A DNA stretch of 64,000 nucleotides. Source: Eucalyptus grandis. Taxonomy: Eukaryota; Streptophyta; Magnoliopsida; Myrtales; Myrtaceae. Under the pieces are notes generated by a model, which saw only the letters and a program-made list of their open reading frames with translations, was not told the DNA's origin and did not search any database. Location of the stretch: contig NC_052622.1 of NCBI RefSeq assembly GCF_016545825.1, positions 6,887,001 to 6,951,000 on the forward strand, written 5' to 3'. Numbering within the stretch: position 1 is the stretch's first letter; each line of letters opens with the position of its first letter. The position numbers were made by a program, and so were the translations under genes. Below are positions 22,901-34,600 of this stretch, in pieces.

Positions 22901-24247
22901 TTCTTGCAGGAAATAAAGGAAAAAGAAGAAATTGGTAAGGAATGTATTTTTTTTTTTATTTGGGCACATAATTCTCATTATACTTGATATTCGATATATC
23001 CTTGGTTGATTAAGATTTTATAGTAATCATATTCTTTATTTTTTTATTGAAGAAAGAATCGTACGATTTTGTTTTTGTGATTCGTGAGTTGCGATTTGAT
23101 CTAATATGTGTGATTTGATATTTTTCTTAGAGATAATGCAAATTATTTTATCTAATTTTATGCTCTCTAATTTTGTCATATTTTGCAAAATGAAAATCTA
23201 TTTTACGTGATATTAATTTATTATGCAAGATATTCTTAGATACTCAAGGATTTTATTCCCTCTGATTTTATCGTACTATGACCAAGTGAGAATTTCTTTT
23301 TCAAGATATTATTGTGCATAATATTCTCTCCTTAAATAACATGTTATGATGAGTTTAGAAAGAATATTTGATTATCTATGGAGATTTTATATTTTGTTTT
23401 AATGAAATGGAAGGATCCAAATTGATGGATATCAAAAAGGAAATAAGTGCATTGCAGGAAATTCTATAAGGGAAGAATGATTGTGAGTTTGCGAAGGTGC
23501 AATCAAAATTTTTTTGCAAACTATTGAGGAAATTCCTTATGTGACATACAGAAGGGAAAGAAAGCAAATCCAAGAGAAATGAAAGAATCGTGATCATTTC
23601 AAAAAGGCAACAAATTGAGGGGAAGTATTGATCAATTATGGAAAAATCTTTTTGAATCAATCGTGATCTTGATTATTATGGAAGGAGAGAAAATGTAAAT
23701 GTGTTAGAACTTATCAAGTTCTACAAAATCCAGTTAGTGCATCTTTTATTACATTTTGTCATCAACAAATCTCTTATTATCATTTTATTATGACAAAAGC
23801 AGTAAAGTGAATTTTATAATGTGTCCCTGATTTTTATTGGATATTTGCTAATATATATGATCGAAGTGAGTTATATTGCATATCTTTAATATTCGACTTA
23901 CTTTGTAAATGCTGATTTTCTTTTTTAATTATGCAAGATATATTTGTTATCATTTTATATTCTCTATGTGATATTATTTTTATTGTTATTGCTTTTTGAT
24001 TATGACAAAAGGGGAAGAGAATATAAATATGCATATGTGTTGATTTGTTGATATTATTTATTGCATAATATTGAGCTGCGATTATTTTTCTACATATTGT
24101 TATGCTTAATCTATTTGCTGTCTTTTGATTCAAATCACATTTTTTGAAAATCTAAAATTTGATGATTGATTTATTAATATTTTAGAAAGTGTGATTAAAC
24201 ATCTGCATATTCAGATATTGTTTTGTCATCATAAAAAATGAGGAGAT
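22901..24247 (+). other. AT-rich filler of element B replacing pol
   Basis: Very AT-rich, with no retrotransposon enzyme motif in any frame. Around 23407-23540 a + frame reads MEGSKLMDIKKEISALQEIL, which resembles the coiled-coil end of the extra ORF in A (MDILLDLKKGQYGLEYEIKD) and C, so a trace of that ORF survives. The last 40 bases (TTTTGTCATCAT then AAAAAATGAGGAGAT) are the polypurine-tract region shared with A and C. Confidence 0.6.
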
Positions 24248-25427
24248 TGTTAGGGAAATCTCTTATGATGTTTTGAATATGACAAAATAAATCAAAAGCT
24301 ACTAATGTGTTTAATGGTTGAGTAACAGACCATGCAGATGATAGAATATGTAAATGATATTATCCAAAGTCTATTCTAAAGATTTCCAGACTTCTGTGTC
24401 AAAGTTTGAAGATTGCTAGACTTTAGTGTCAAAGTCTATTCTACATAAGAAGTCTGTCAACTCTGACAAATTCTAGACTGAACGTGAATGAACTATACTG
24501 AAGCTGAACTTATTCAGACTGTGTCCAGACCTTAAAACTAAATCTATTCAGAAGCAGAATATGTTCAGACTCAGATTGTAAAGTCTATTGCTCTCAGACT
24601 TTACATCCAGAATGAGATAGAACGTAATACAAGCTCAAATGTATAACGGCTAGTGATCTGGTTTGGATTCTACATAAAGATTGATTTGATTGACTCAATC
24701 TAATTGATTGACAATTAGATCTTGAAGACAAGAACTTTTTATACGAAAAAGCTCTACTTATGGAAACCATGATTCTGTTTATATGGGCGATCGGAATCAA
24801 TTTGGGATTCTACTTCTATCACTCAACGGCTATCAAATCTTCTAGATACATATTTGTTTAATGGGTAGATTGGAAGAAGATCCTTAAGATACTATCCAAC
24901 GGCTAGTTCGGAAGTGGAGGAGTATTTAAGGAGATGACGGACTGATGAGCAAGTAAGAGACGGAGTGTAGAATTTATAATTCCAAAATCTGAGAGAACTT
25001 CGATCATACACTTGTCTTTGGTGAGCTTAAACGTTTGTGATCGTGAGAGAAATACCAAAAGTGACTTAGTGAGATAGTGTGAACTACTACTAAGTGTTTG
25101 CACTCAAAGTTGTAATCTCTTGTTGATTGCATAGTGGAATCCAGTAAGAAGGCTTTTAGCGTGGGAGAGTGGATGTAGGCTTAATCTAAGCTGAACCACT
25201 ATAAACCTTGTGTTCTTATTCTCTTTCCCGAACTCCTTTATTAAGTTCATAATTCTATTTAACTGCTAAAGTCTGAACTCGCTCAAAGTCTATTGTTTTT
25301 CAGACTTAGTTTCAAAAGTCTATTGTTATTTAGACTTAGGTTAAAAGTAAAGGTTTTCACTGCATTTTGCAGAATCTGTTTTTACACTTATTTACCCCCC
25401 CTCTAGGTGTTTATACTAGCATTTTCA
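24248..25427 (+). repeat. 3' LTR of element B
   Basis: Begins TGTTAGGGAAATCTCTTATG and ends CTAGCATTTTCA. It is collinear with the 5' LTR with many small substitutions and a few indels, so B is not a very recent insertion. Confidence 0.9.
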
Positions 25428-26171
25428 GGAAGAAAATAAGAAGAAGAAGAGGAAGGAAAAGAAGAAGAAGAAGAAGAGGAAGGGAGAAGAGAAGAAGAAG
25501 AAGAAGATGAAGGAAGAGGAGAAGAAGAAGAAGAGGAAGGAAGAAGAGAAGAAGAGGAAGAAGAGGCTCGAGATGACTCTCTTAAGCCTACATTGGTTGT
25601 ATCTTTGTCAAGCAACTCTGAAAAGATAAGGAGTGAGATTGCTGGAGCAAAAGGAAAAGGTAAACATCACTCCATTGCTAAAGCAGAACAGGAAGAAGAA
25701 TTCACTTCTCCACCTGAAGGCACGCAAACAGGGGGAGCTATGAAAAATCGAGGTATTTCTTCACCTATTCTAACTAGTGATGTTAGTCGATCTGTAGCAA
25801 ATCCAGAGAATGTGTATGCCTCTCACTATCCAGAACCAGACCTTGAGGCATTCACTCCTAGTCAAAGCTGACAAACTGCTGAAAATCCCTCCAATCTCAA
25901 GACTCTAGGGACAGAATCGGCCTGACCCAGTACTACACTCGCACACTCAGTGGAATTCTCATGAATAATGGATATTCTGCTGGATTTAAAGAAGGGTCAA
26001 TATGGTTTGGAGTATGAGATAAAAGATCTCAAGAAGGCTTTCTTGGCTACTTCAATTTCATTGCAAGACTAGTTATCTACCTTGAAAACTCAAGTGCAAG
26101 ATCATGTGAAGGGTGAAGAGTTACAACAACTGAAGGAGACTATTGGAAATTCCAGCTTGTTCGCTTGCTAA
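25428..26171 (+). pseudogene. Extra ORF after pol in element A, C-terminal part
   Basis: Continuation of the ORF beginning at 18618 after the B insertion. It opens in a GAA/GGA repeat coding for a Glu-rich run (25428-25565), then SPPEGTQTGGAMKNRGISSP and NPENVYASHYPEPDLEAF, matching the C-terminal half of the element C ORF (TGGLREKGVTTS, DPEDVYASQFPEEGHEAS). It ends with a coiled-coil-like segment, MDILLDLKKGQYGLEYEIKD (about 25970-26030). A stop at about 25869 and others break it. Confidence 0.7.
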
Positions 26172-26544
26172 AACAGCCATGATTTCAACACTATTCTTTT
26201 CATTCTTCACTTTTTGCTGTTGACAAAAAGGGGAGAAGTCGTGCAGATTTATTTTTAATGTTTTTGTTACCTTGGTGTTTTTTGGTTGTGGACTTGACTT
26301 TGGATTTTGACTGCTGTTATGGTCTGAATCTTTAATGTTTGCAATAACTTAGCCTAAGCTACTGATTGTGGATGGATAGTTATTTTGCAGGACTAACATG
26401 TTTTCTATGGTTGCAGAATTGATGCTATCCAAGTCCAAATCAACTTATTTTTATAAGCTATCATGGATTACTTAAGTTTTGTTTGCAGGACAAAAGTTTT
26501 CAAATTTGCAGAAAAGTTTTGTCACCATCAAAAATGGGGGAAAT

Positions 26545-27243
26545 TGTTGGAGAAAACTCCATTTTTTGTTTCGAGGTTGATAAAATGTTTCTATTAATCT
26601 AGTCTGAAGACTTTCAGACTCAAGTGTTAAAATTTGACTTCAGACTCTACCGTTAAAGGCTAAAGACCTCAAGACTCAAGACTCAAAGTTTACCCTCATC
26701 GACAGTTTCTAGACCGACGAAGAAAAGATTTATCCAGATGCGATTTTATCTTCAAAGATTTAGTTCGTTTGGTTTGTAGAAGATCTTACGGCTGGAGATA
26801 GCAAATTGAGATCAATCATTCTTATTGGAATCAATTCAGATAATTAAATCTGTTGAAAGGTGAAGTATACTTGGGACGTTATACTTATGGAAACCTAGAT
26901 CCTGATTGTATGGGCGAGCATGAATGGTGGGCTATCATCACATTCCTTTAATGACTAGAGATCTCCTTGATTGATTTTGTCCAACGGGTGGATTGGAAGA
27001 ACTCCTTTAGAAAGTGCCAAACGGTCGTAAAAGCATAAATGAGTATATAAGGAAGACATTCAAGTTATTCAAGTGTGTGCGTGAAAGAAGAATTTCAAAG
27101 TTTGAAACTCTTAGTTCTTTGTTGTTTCAATCATTAAACTCTTAGTTCTACTGTTTACATTGCTAGCAAATTATTTTGAAGTCTCGTAAAAATTTCTTTA
27201 TCACCTATTGACCCCCCTCTAGGTGATCTTACTAGCCATTTCA
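26545..27243 (+). repeat. 3' LTR of element A
   Basis: Begins TGTTGGAGAAAACTCC after the polypurine tract AAAAATGGGGGAAAT and ends TAGCCATTTCA. Compared with the 5' LTR it lacks roughly 240 bp between TTTCAATCATTAAA and CTGTTTACATTGC. The target copy AAAAC follows at 27244-27248. Confidence 0.95.
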
Positions 27244-27248
27244 AAAAC

Positions 27249-28045
27249 AAACCAGCACTAGGAAAATATCAAGTGACAATGTTAGGCTATTGCACCATCC
27301 AAACGCTCGTGATTGTCTGGTCCAAACAATATGCTCAAGACAAGGCCAATTCCACTTCTATTGTCCCTATCAATAAGTGAAGACTATTCAAAACTAATCT
27401 ATCCAAAGCATTACATCACGGAAATTACATTGCTCATCAGTAACCAAAGGAAATGTTCTCAGATAATGCATTCAAAGTGAAAAAAACGCCAATATCATAA
27501 ACAAACAAGTCCCACTTAGAGCAGTTGTTGGGCGAACAAGAGGAGCCAAATGAGCATTCAAAGTCTTCAATTTCGACCCCCATTTCATACCATTTCATTG
27601 ACTTGTTTGCTACTGTCACAACTTATGAATGAGATACATTCGCTTAGAATGGACGGAATACCCTCAAACCTTCTTATTAACCACACAAACCATTCATCTT
27701 ATCTTCCCACTGAGAGACTTTTTGTGAAGGGACCATCACATGTTGCGATATGACGCCCTCTGGTTTGGAAATTTTTGGACTAACTATTGGTCGACCCAAA
27801 GTCTTCCATGCAAATACAAACCTAGTTGTCAATTTGGGCACGAAGCTTTTCCTTGTGTTCCCGGTAGCTAATCCTATGCGGCACTGCACAAAGTCATCCT
27901 TATGCACCTAAAGATTCATATGCATTGCCCATATTTTGCATGCTTTATCATTGGCAAAGTCATTGATTTTGTTGCATCGTACCGTGCAATGCGGCATGCT
28001 TGCTTACACCTCTGCACCAAGCGCCCTACTTCCTCGATAGCATTG
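27249..28045 (+). repeat. RLP promoter module copy 1, right part
   Basis: Continues the module interrupted at 12385. Shared blocks with the RLP upstream region and with 45.4-46.1 kb include TCCACTTCTATTGTCCC, ACATTGCTCATCAGT, CACTGAGAGACTTTTTGTGAAG, GCGGCACTGCACAAAGTC and AAAGATTCATATGCATTGCCC. It runs to GCACCAAGCGCC, the position that precedes the TATA box in the RLP, but the TATA itself is lost (CCTACTTCC) and no RLP coding sequence follows: the next module begins within about 30 bp. Confidence 0.75.
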
Positions 28046-28074
28046 CTCTGAGCACAGTTAGAAAAACAGATTAG

Positions 28075-29215
28075 AGATCAAAATAGAATTTAACCTACCC
28101 AATATCTTTGATCATACATCTAAATAGAATCTCTATAAACATAAAGAGTTATGTTTTTTAGTTTATCAAGTCTTTTATTTTTAATACATCGGTTAGAGAT
28201 TTATTATCAAATATCCATGAGAATAATAGATTTGCTAGGATTTGATATTAAAAATGCATAAATCTATTACTACTTGCAGAGCGATTAGAGATGTGTTACC
28301 AAAATAAGCACAAAAATTAGAGAGTTGCCAGTATAAGAGATTTTATAAAGTGAACATAAAAATAATTGCTACACAAAACTCACACTTGAGAGTGCCACGT
28401 GGCATATGGCTTTTTTGTATTTATCTTCTTCTTTTTTAAATATTAATAGGTACTTAGCTGGAAAAAGAATAATAGCGACTTCTAATTTACAATTTTTGGT
28501 GATGAACATTGTTTAGAGAGGAATTATTAAGATAAATGTTTTGCTTTTTTTGCTAAATTTGTTTTAGATCTTGATGGTACGAACAATGTAGTTTGTCTCC
28601 AATTGCCATTCATTTCGGCAATAGACATAAAACAAGCAGTAAGAAAATATTAGGTGACAAGCTCACAGACAATCGCCTTTATTCTACCTCTATTCTCACT
28701 CTCAATAAGTAAGACTGTTCATAACTCTTAGCAATCATAATTTCTACGAAGGCACTACATAAAGTAAGTCACATTCCCCATTAATGACCAAAGGAAGATC
28801 ATAAATTCCAAATTGAAATAGCACTAACGTCACAAGTAGAAAGGTTCAACCCAGAGTGATTGCTGAGTGAATGAGAGGGGCCCAAATGAGAAGGCGGACC
28901 CTCAATTTGTACCAGTTCATAGACTTCTTTGTTGCTGTCACAACTTACGAATAGATACTTTTGGTCTAGAATGGAGGGAATAACCTCAAACCATCTTTTA
29001 ACCATACAAGCTCTTTTCCTTATCTTCCCGCAAAGAAGGATTTTTTGTGAAGTGGGCCATCATGCTGTTGCTATATGACCACTTGGGTATAAAATTTTAG
29101 GACTAACAAAGTTAATGACAGATCTATTGGCTGAATTTCCCATCAATCAATCAATTGTCGATTTGAGCCAGAAGTTTTTCCTTATGTTCCGCGGAAGCTA
29201 GAGATTCATGTATTG
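28075..29215 (+). promoter_or_regulatory. RLP promoter module copy 2, the RLP gene's own distal upstream region
   Basis: Distal block 28075-28410 (AATAGAATTTAACCT, TCTTTGATCAT, then GAGAGTGCCACGTGGC containing a CACGTG G-box at about 28395) and proximal block 28563-29215 (AGATCTTGATGG, then GACATAAAACAAGCAG and GATTCATGTATTG). The sequence is cut at 29215 by element D and resumes at 39802 (TATTGCCCATATTTTT), leading into the RLP gene. Frames within it are not genes. Confidence 0.75.
29211..29215. other. Target-site duplication of element D (left)
   Basis: TATTG, repeated at 39802-39806. Joining the flanks gives GATTCATGTATTGCCCATATT, which matches GATTCATATGCATTGCCCATATT in module copy 1 at 27912. 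Confidence 0.8.
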
Positions 29216-29671
29216 TGTTAGATTGAATATAAACTAAAAACCTGGAGATCCCGATTTATCAATAACAGGTAAATTCATACAGAATTCGGGATCAAATTGC
29301 AGAAACGTAAATATCAACATACCTCCAGCCATTTATGAAATCTGGAAGTGGGAAACCTCAAAACCTTTGATGGATCCACACAGCACGATCGATCTGCAAT
29401 ATAGAAAGCGTACGTCTTGTTTTACAAGCCAATATCCCTCAAACCTGATGGTGTGTTTTTCTGTATCATAAGGGTTTGAACCAGACGACCTGACGTTTTT
29501 ATTCCGTTGGTTACGTTACCGGTATCTTCTATCAATACCATTATGGTAATATAATAACGGACATATATCACTTAATACACATGGGTAATAAATTGGGCAA
29601 TAAATTGGAATTTATATAGGGAATTTATTTGGAATATAATATTGGAATAAAATATATTACATATTTTAACA
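29216..29671 (-). repeat. 3' LTR of element D
   Basis: On the - strand it starts TGTTAAAATATG and ends CAATCTAACA, perfect TGTTA/TAACA ends. It is 456 bp and closely matches 39327-39801. The adjacent polypurine tract identifies it as the 3' LTR. Confidence 0.93.
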
Positions 29672-29969
29672 TTCTCCCACTTGATCCCAATATTCTTTCA
29701 AATGAATTATTAACCCAAACCCACAAAACTTCATACTGAAATAAAACACATGAATCACAGCGATGAGTCCTCTTAGAGTGGGTATTATCTTCCATGTATC
29801 ACAATGTATTTCATCAGCTCATATGTGATCAAATAACTTAATGAATAAACCTTATGTTTACTCTAGGCCAAACGTAATTATTTTTCTCATAATAAATGAA
29901 TGTATACAATTGTATTGAGAAAAACATTATAAATGAAAAAAAAAATCTCATAAATTCTTCCATATAAAG

Positions 29970-30219
29970 AAAAATTTACATGATTGGATCAATGCCCATT
30001 TTAGAAACATAATCCTTATAACTCATTGGTGGCATACCTTTAGTTAAAAAATCAGCTATCATCAATCCAGTGCTTATATGTTCTATGACTACTTTCTTCT
30101 CTTTAACACGTTCTCTGATGGCTAAATACTTGATGTTGATGTGCTTGCTTTGACTATCACTTTTGTGGTTCTTAGCCATAAAAACTGCAGCTGAATTGTC
30201 GCAAAATATTCTTAATGGC
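29970..30219 (-). pseudogene. RNase H of element D, C-terminal part
   Basis: The - strand reads FCDNSAAVFMAKNHKSDSQ, then KHINIKYLAIRERVKEKKV and IADFLTKGMPPMSYKDYV, the end of copia RNase H (usual motif ADPLTKG; here F replaces P). It is separated from its N-terminal part at 34242 by solo LTR E. The frame here is still open. Confidence 0.9.
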
Positions 30220-30503
30220 TGTTGACACCTGAAATTTTTATCAACATTTTAATCATTCATTTTACAAGAAAAATATAAAAAATAAAGAGTCATAAAAAAA
30301 GAAGAAAGGAAAAGAATGAAAATAAGAAAAAAAAAAGAGAGAAGAAAACAAAAAGGAAACAAAAAGAAAAAGAAAAAATGCTCAATATATATATAAAGGC
30401 TCGCTCATTTTTTGGGGGGGGGGGATTGACGATTTTTTTTCTCTCTCTTGGAGGTGTCTCTCTAAAAAAAAAAAACCATTCGCGCGCGAATTCTCTCTCA
30501 GGG

Positions 30504-30541
<38 letters not shown>

Positions 30542-33500
30542 GGGCTCTCTGATCATCACGAACGAACTCTCTCCGAGGGGGACTCTCTCTTTACGGTTCG
30601 ATCGGCTAGGGTTTTTACTCCATTGGCGAGGGATCGAAGATTGGAGGCCGGTGGTCGGGGATTCGCTGGGGTTTTCTCTCTCAGACTCCCTCTCTCTCTG
30701 ATTCTCTCTCTTGTTTGCTCGATCGCGGCGACTTCCACAAAGACGGCGGCAGTGACAGCGGCTCCCGATTTGTGGCGTGATTCGGCTCTCCACCCGATCC
30801 TATGCTCAACCCCTGTTCGCTCGGCTCTCGGTCCTCTGGTGCAGAAGCTCGCCGGAGGTTGGGCGGATTAGCGACGACGATGCTTAACCGAGTTTGTCTC
30901 TAGATCAAACTCACCAAAGCGGTGAGTTCTCTTTCTCTCTTGATCCGATTAAGTTTTTCGGATCTGGTTCTCTCTCCCGTTCTCTCTCTGACCTCGTGCA
31001 TTTTCTCTCGGCTTTGTCTTGTGCACCGGATTTAACTTGTTGAAACGGTCGGTGGAGGAATTCGGTCTTCTGGTGCAAAGGCTCGCCAGACCCGAATCTC
31101 TCTGGATTGAGCTCACCAGATCGGGGTTCGGATCCACGCCGAGTCTGGAGGTTTCAGTTCATCTCCAAGAAAAAAACTCCAAAACCCCTCAGTGACAGCG
31201 GCTCTCTGTTGCTGGCTCAATCGGGTTCTCTTTTTGATCTCTCTTTCTCTTTTGATTTTGTACTTGTATCTGTTTTTTTTTAGCTCCGAGGTTGCGTGCA
31301 TTCATTAGCCTATTCTACCAAGTCACTGTAGTTTGCATGTCATTCGTGATAAATGCCGGGATGTTTAGTTTGGCGCCATTTGCTCCATAACCTGGAAATG
31401 CCCTCTACCTGTTCGATGTAATAAACCAATGTTGGTCTTTGTCCTTATTGAAGAAAATAGTCTTTCGAGGCGTGTAGAAGTCCTTGAATTGAATAGCTAT
31501 GGAGTATCTGTTTATTTTGACATGAAAAGTTCGAAGCTCGGCCTTTAGTTAAAGAAGATGATACATGGTTAGACTTTGTTCTGTGGAGATACCGGTGCCA
31601 CTCACTTTCAGCTTGGAACTGATGGTTATGGATGCTCCTTTTAACAATACCCTGCAATGGGAAGCTGATGTGGACCATTGAAGGCCTTAGATTGTGATGA
31701 GCTAACCGAGATGTTGGGACTTTTGTTAGCTGTTGAAGGAAAGGGGATGATTTGCTCAAAGCGTCTGATTCTGAATAAACGCTCTTTATGCCTTTGACTG
31801 TTACAAGAATTGTGTCGTAACATCATTTTAACTAGTTTTGGTAATTAGGATTTTCTCTCAATTTTTCTTAGCATAATGGGGTGCCTTCGACGTCATGCAT
31901 TCTGAAATATGATTTTGCTAAGATTATTGCTGCATGCATAATCTCTGACATTCTGGATGATGTTATGTTATGCGATTGCATAATCATCTACTCATGTTGC
32001 TGGTGCGAACAATGATTAGTCATGCTTGGTGAGGATTGACTTCTGGTGTGGAGTGGAGTTTAGATCATAGATCGAGGCTTTGTTATTGATTCTTTACTGA
32101 TATGCATCGTTCAACCTTGTGCTGATTTTCTGCTGGATGTTATACTTGGATTCATGAATCAATGCTTTATGAAATGCATGCCTTTGGTTATAATATACAG
32201 ATTTTTCCAATTTTTGAAGTAGATTCGATTAAGGAAATGCTTTCTTTTTTTTTTCTATGGCTAGCTGCTGTTAGTATTGAAATGGAATAGTCGACGTGTC
32301 TCGATTTCGTATGCCTGATATGTCACTTTCTGTTTTGGCTGAAATGAGGTGCTAGATGAGTTTTTTTGGCCTCGAGCCCTTCTAGACATAAAAAATACAC
32401 TTCTAGAGCTTCGATTTGATATGTCGCATGCCCTGAACGGATGTCATTTGGTCGCTCAAAAAGCACCTACAAAGTCTGTTGATTCTGCAGTAATTGTTTT
32501 AGGTTGATTTGCTGTTTTGACCTACTGCAATTTTCTGTTTTAACTGGACTGAGCTGATAGATGATGTTATTAGGACTTAATATCTTCTAGAGATTTGTAA
32601 CAGACTTCTCAAGCTTTCCATAGACATATTATATGTGCGATTTGGCCATCATTTGCCTTGCCTGATGCTTCTTGCAAAGAGCACTAATCTGCTGATGTGT
32701 TCTGCTTGTTACGATCTGATCTGACCACTTATACAAATGGCTTTACTTGACCTAGAAAAAGACCTAAATTGCAATTGTCACCTAATAGGAATTCGTAAAG
32801 GACACCTTGAGCTTTCTAACGATGCCTAGTTTGTCCAATTTGCCCATCATTTGCCCTGCTTTTCTTTTTTTTAGATCAAGTTTTGAAGTCTGAATTTGTC
32901 TTGACCTGTAGTGCTGTCTTGTCTCTATAAAGCTGACTTCTACCAATTTTGTGTGATTTTATACATAATGATCTTGAGGATAGATTCTCGACGAAAGCTG
33001 TCCATAATATCCATATCCATCACATGCTAAAATTTGAGAATTTTTAAGGTCAATTAACCTTAGAATTCAAGTTGACATGTAGCAATTTAAATTGTTATGC
33101 ATTTTGCTCCTAACGACAAGTCACATATCAATGTTAATGGATTTGTGTGGCCTTTTTGCACATGGAAATGTCTAAATCAAACTTTTTCTTCACATTTAAC
33201 CCTACGTCATATTCAAATTTCATGATTTTCATGCATTGATTAGGTGGCTTAACAAATCAGTTATCATGCATCATTCTTTGATTTGCTTATGATTGATTTG
33301 CATGCTTTAGCAATTGTTGCTTTTCGGCCATGAATTTGACTTTACTTGAACTTGATACGCCTCAGGAGATTCCATTCATGAAAGTTGCTCTTTATAAAGT
33401 GCTTGATTTATGTGCTTTTTTCTTAGAGCCAATCATACATGGGTTCTACCCCAATTGCTTTGATCTTAGTTGTGATGATTGTTTCTTTCACTTGTATGCA

Positions 33501-34241
33501 CCTAGTCATAACTTTCTTAGATTAGGTTTAGATTAGGACCTTGAAGATGGAGAAGGCGTGAAGATGGTGGAGGTCGATGTCCATTCCGACCATTTTCATG
33601 TAATACCCATTTTCCCGACATATGTCTCGGGCTCCATTTGTTGTATAAAACCCGATGAGTTGCGGGCTTTTCTCTCTTTTTCCCATATATTTCTCTTTTA
33701 TACTTTCTTTTAGGTTTGCATGATAGATTTACTATTTTTCTTGATTGTTTACTTCATGTCTTGCAATTTCAATTTCATTGATTGTTTTCTTTTCATCTTT
33801 TAGAAATAGAATAGAATGAAAGTAATCCACCACGCATGATCATTTAGTATAGAATTGATGATCTTGAAAATGTAAAAAAGAAAGGCATGGACATGTTAGG
33901 AAAAACACAACATACTATTTAGGTATCGAAAGGGTGTTAATAGCAATATTAGCGTAACCCAAGTCTCCGAACCTAGATATCTAATTACGTAGGAATCGAG
34001 GGAACACTCCCGACCCTCGGTTGGGTTTCTAGCCGACCCCCAAAATGAGACTAGTGGCGACTCCTGTATATTTTTTAGGTTGTTAAATACCTAGATCGTA
34101 TAAATAAATCCGCTGTCACGCGGGGTACGAGCTTGGGAGAGCTTGTGATCTCGTGAGGAAACTCTCGTGATCAAAGTACCCCTAAACCCGACCTTTCTCC
34201 TCCTTGGATATTTCGAGGGGCGGCAAGATCGAGTCGCGACA
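30220..34241 (+). mobile_element. Solo LTR E, about 4.0 kb, probably Ogre/Tat-type gypsy
   Basis: Starts TGTTGACACCTGAAATTTTT and ends GAGTCGCGACA, with ATGGC on both sides (30215-30219 and 34242-34246). No retroviral protein domain is present anywhere inside, so it is a single LTR left after LTR-LTR recombination. A TATA box (TATATAAAG, 30389-30397), a (TC)n tract and GTGGCGACTCCTG near the 3' end (34049) fit long Tat/Ogre LTRs. Its left end matches 63919-64000. Frames at 30290-31301 and 33330-33536 are inside it and are not genes. Confidence 0.9.
30506..30539 (+). repeat. (TC)n microsatellite in solo LTR E
   Basis: About 17 TC units, in a longer CT-rich tract downstream of the LTR's TATA box, so it would lie in the transcript leader. 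Confidence 0.9.
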
Positions 34242-34600
34242 ATGGCCTAGCGATGGAATCCATAGCCCTAAGCCCCGATATGAAACCTTTCGACCACACA
34301 CCATGTGAGGTGGCCTCAAAACAGGAAACAAACTTTGCCTCCATAGTGGAAGTGGCAACCAAGGTTTGTTTTGCACTCTTCCAGGATACAGCTCTGCCAG
34401 CAAACATAAAAATATATCCCGATGTTGATTTACGGGAATCAACGCAGCCAGCAAAGTCTGAGTCCAAGTAAGCAACTACCTCCAAGTTGTACATAAGTAT
34501 GTGTCTCTTTGTTCCTTGAAGGTACCTCATCATTTTCTTTGCAGCTCTCCAGTGATCCATATCTGGATTACTTTGATATCTTCCCAACATTCCCACAGCA
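34242..34600 (-). pseudogene. RNase H of element D, N-terminal part
   Basis: The - strand reads VGMLGRYQSNPDMDHWRAAKK-like sequence, then VVAYLDSDFAGCVDSRKSTSG and WKSAKQTLVATSTMEAKF, standard copia RNase H motifs with the DSDFAG catalytic region. The open frame runs into solo LTR E after GLRAMDSIARPL. Confidence 0.9.

Larger units (their letters stand above)
20132..25427 (+). mobile_element. Element B: gag-only, non-autonomous SIRE-type copia
   Basis: LTRs at 20132-21324 (1193 bp) and 24248-25427 (1180 bp), both starting TGTTA-GG and ending in TTTCA, with primer-binding site ATTGGTATCAGAGCC (21325-21339) and a purine-rich tract before the 3' LTR. Between them lie a gag gene (21389 onward) with its zinc knuckle, then about 1.3 kb of AT-rich DNA with no protease, integrase, RT or RNase H. 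Total 5.3 kb. It must have been mobilised by a relative's enzymes. It is nested in the extra ORF of element A in the same orientation. Confidence 0.9.
12386..27243 (+). mobile_element. Element A: SIRE/Maximus-type copia, nested by element B
   Basis: A Ty1/copia retrotransposon with LTRs at 12386-13326 and 26545-27243, primer-binding site, gag, pol in copia order (protease, integrase, RT, RNase H), and an extra ORF after RNase H. Removing element B (20132-25427) and one target copy leaves about 9.56 kb, close to element C and to the usual size of the lineage. All ORFs carry stops and frameshifts, many of them CAG or CAA codons turned into TAG or TAA, so it is dead. It inserted into an RLP promoter module. 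Confidence 0.95.

Noticed and set aside
30290..30793. 167-codon Arg/Glu-rich - strand frame
   Set aside because: Produced by the (TC)n tract and CT-rich leader of solo LTR E.
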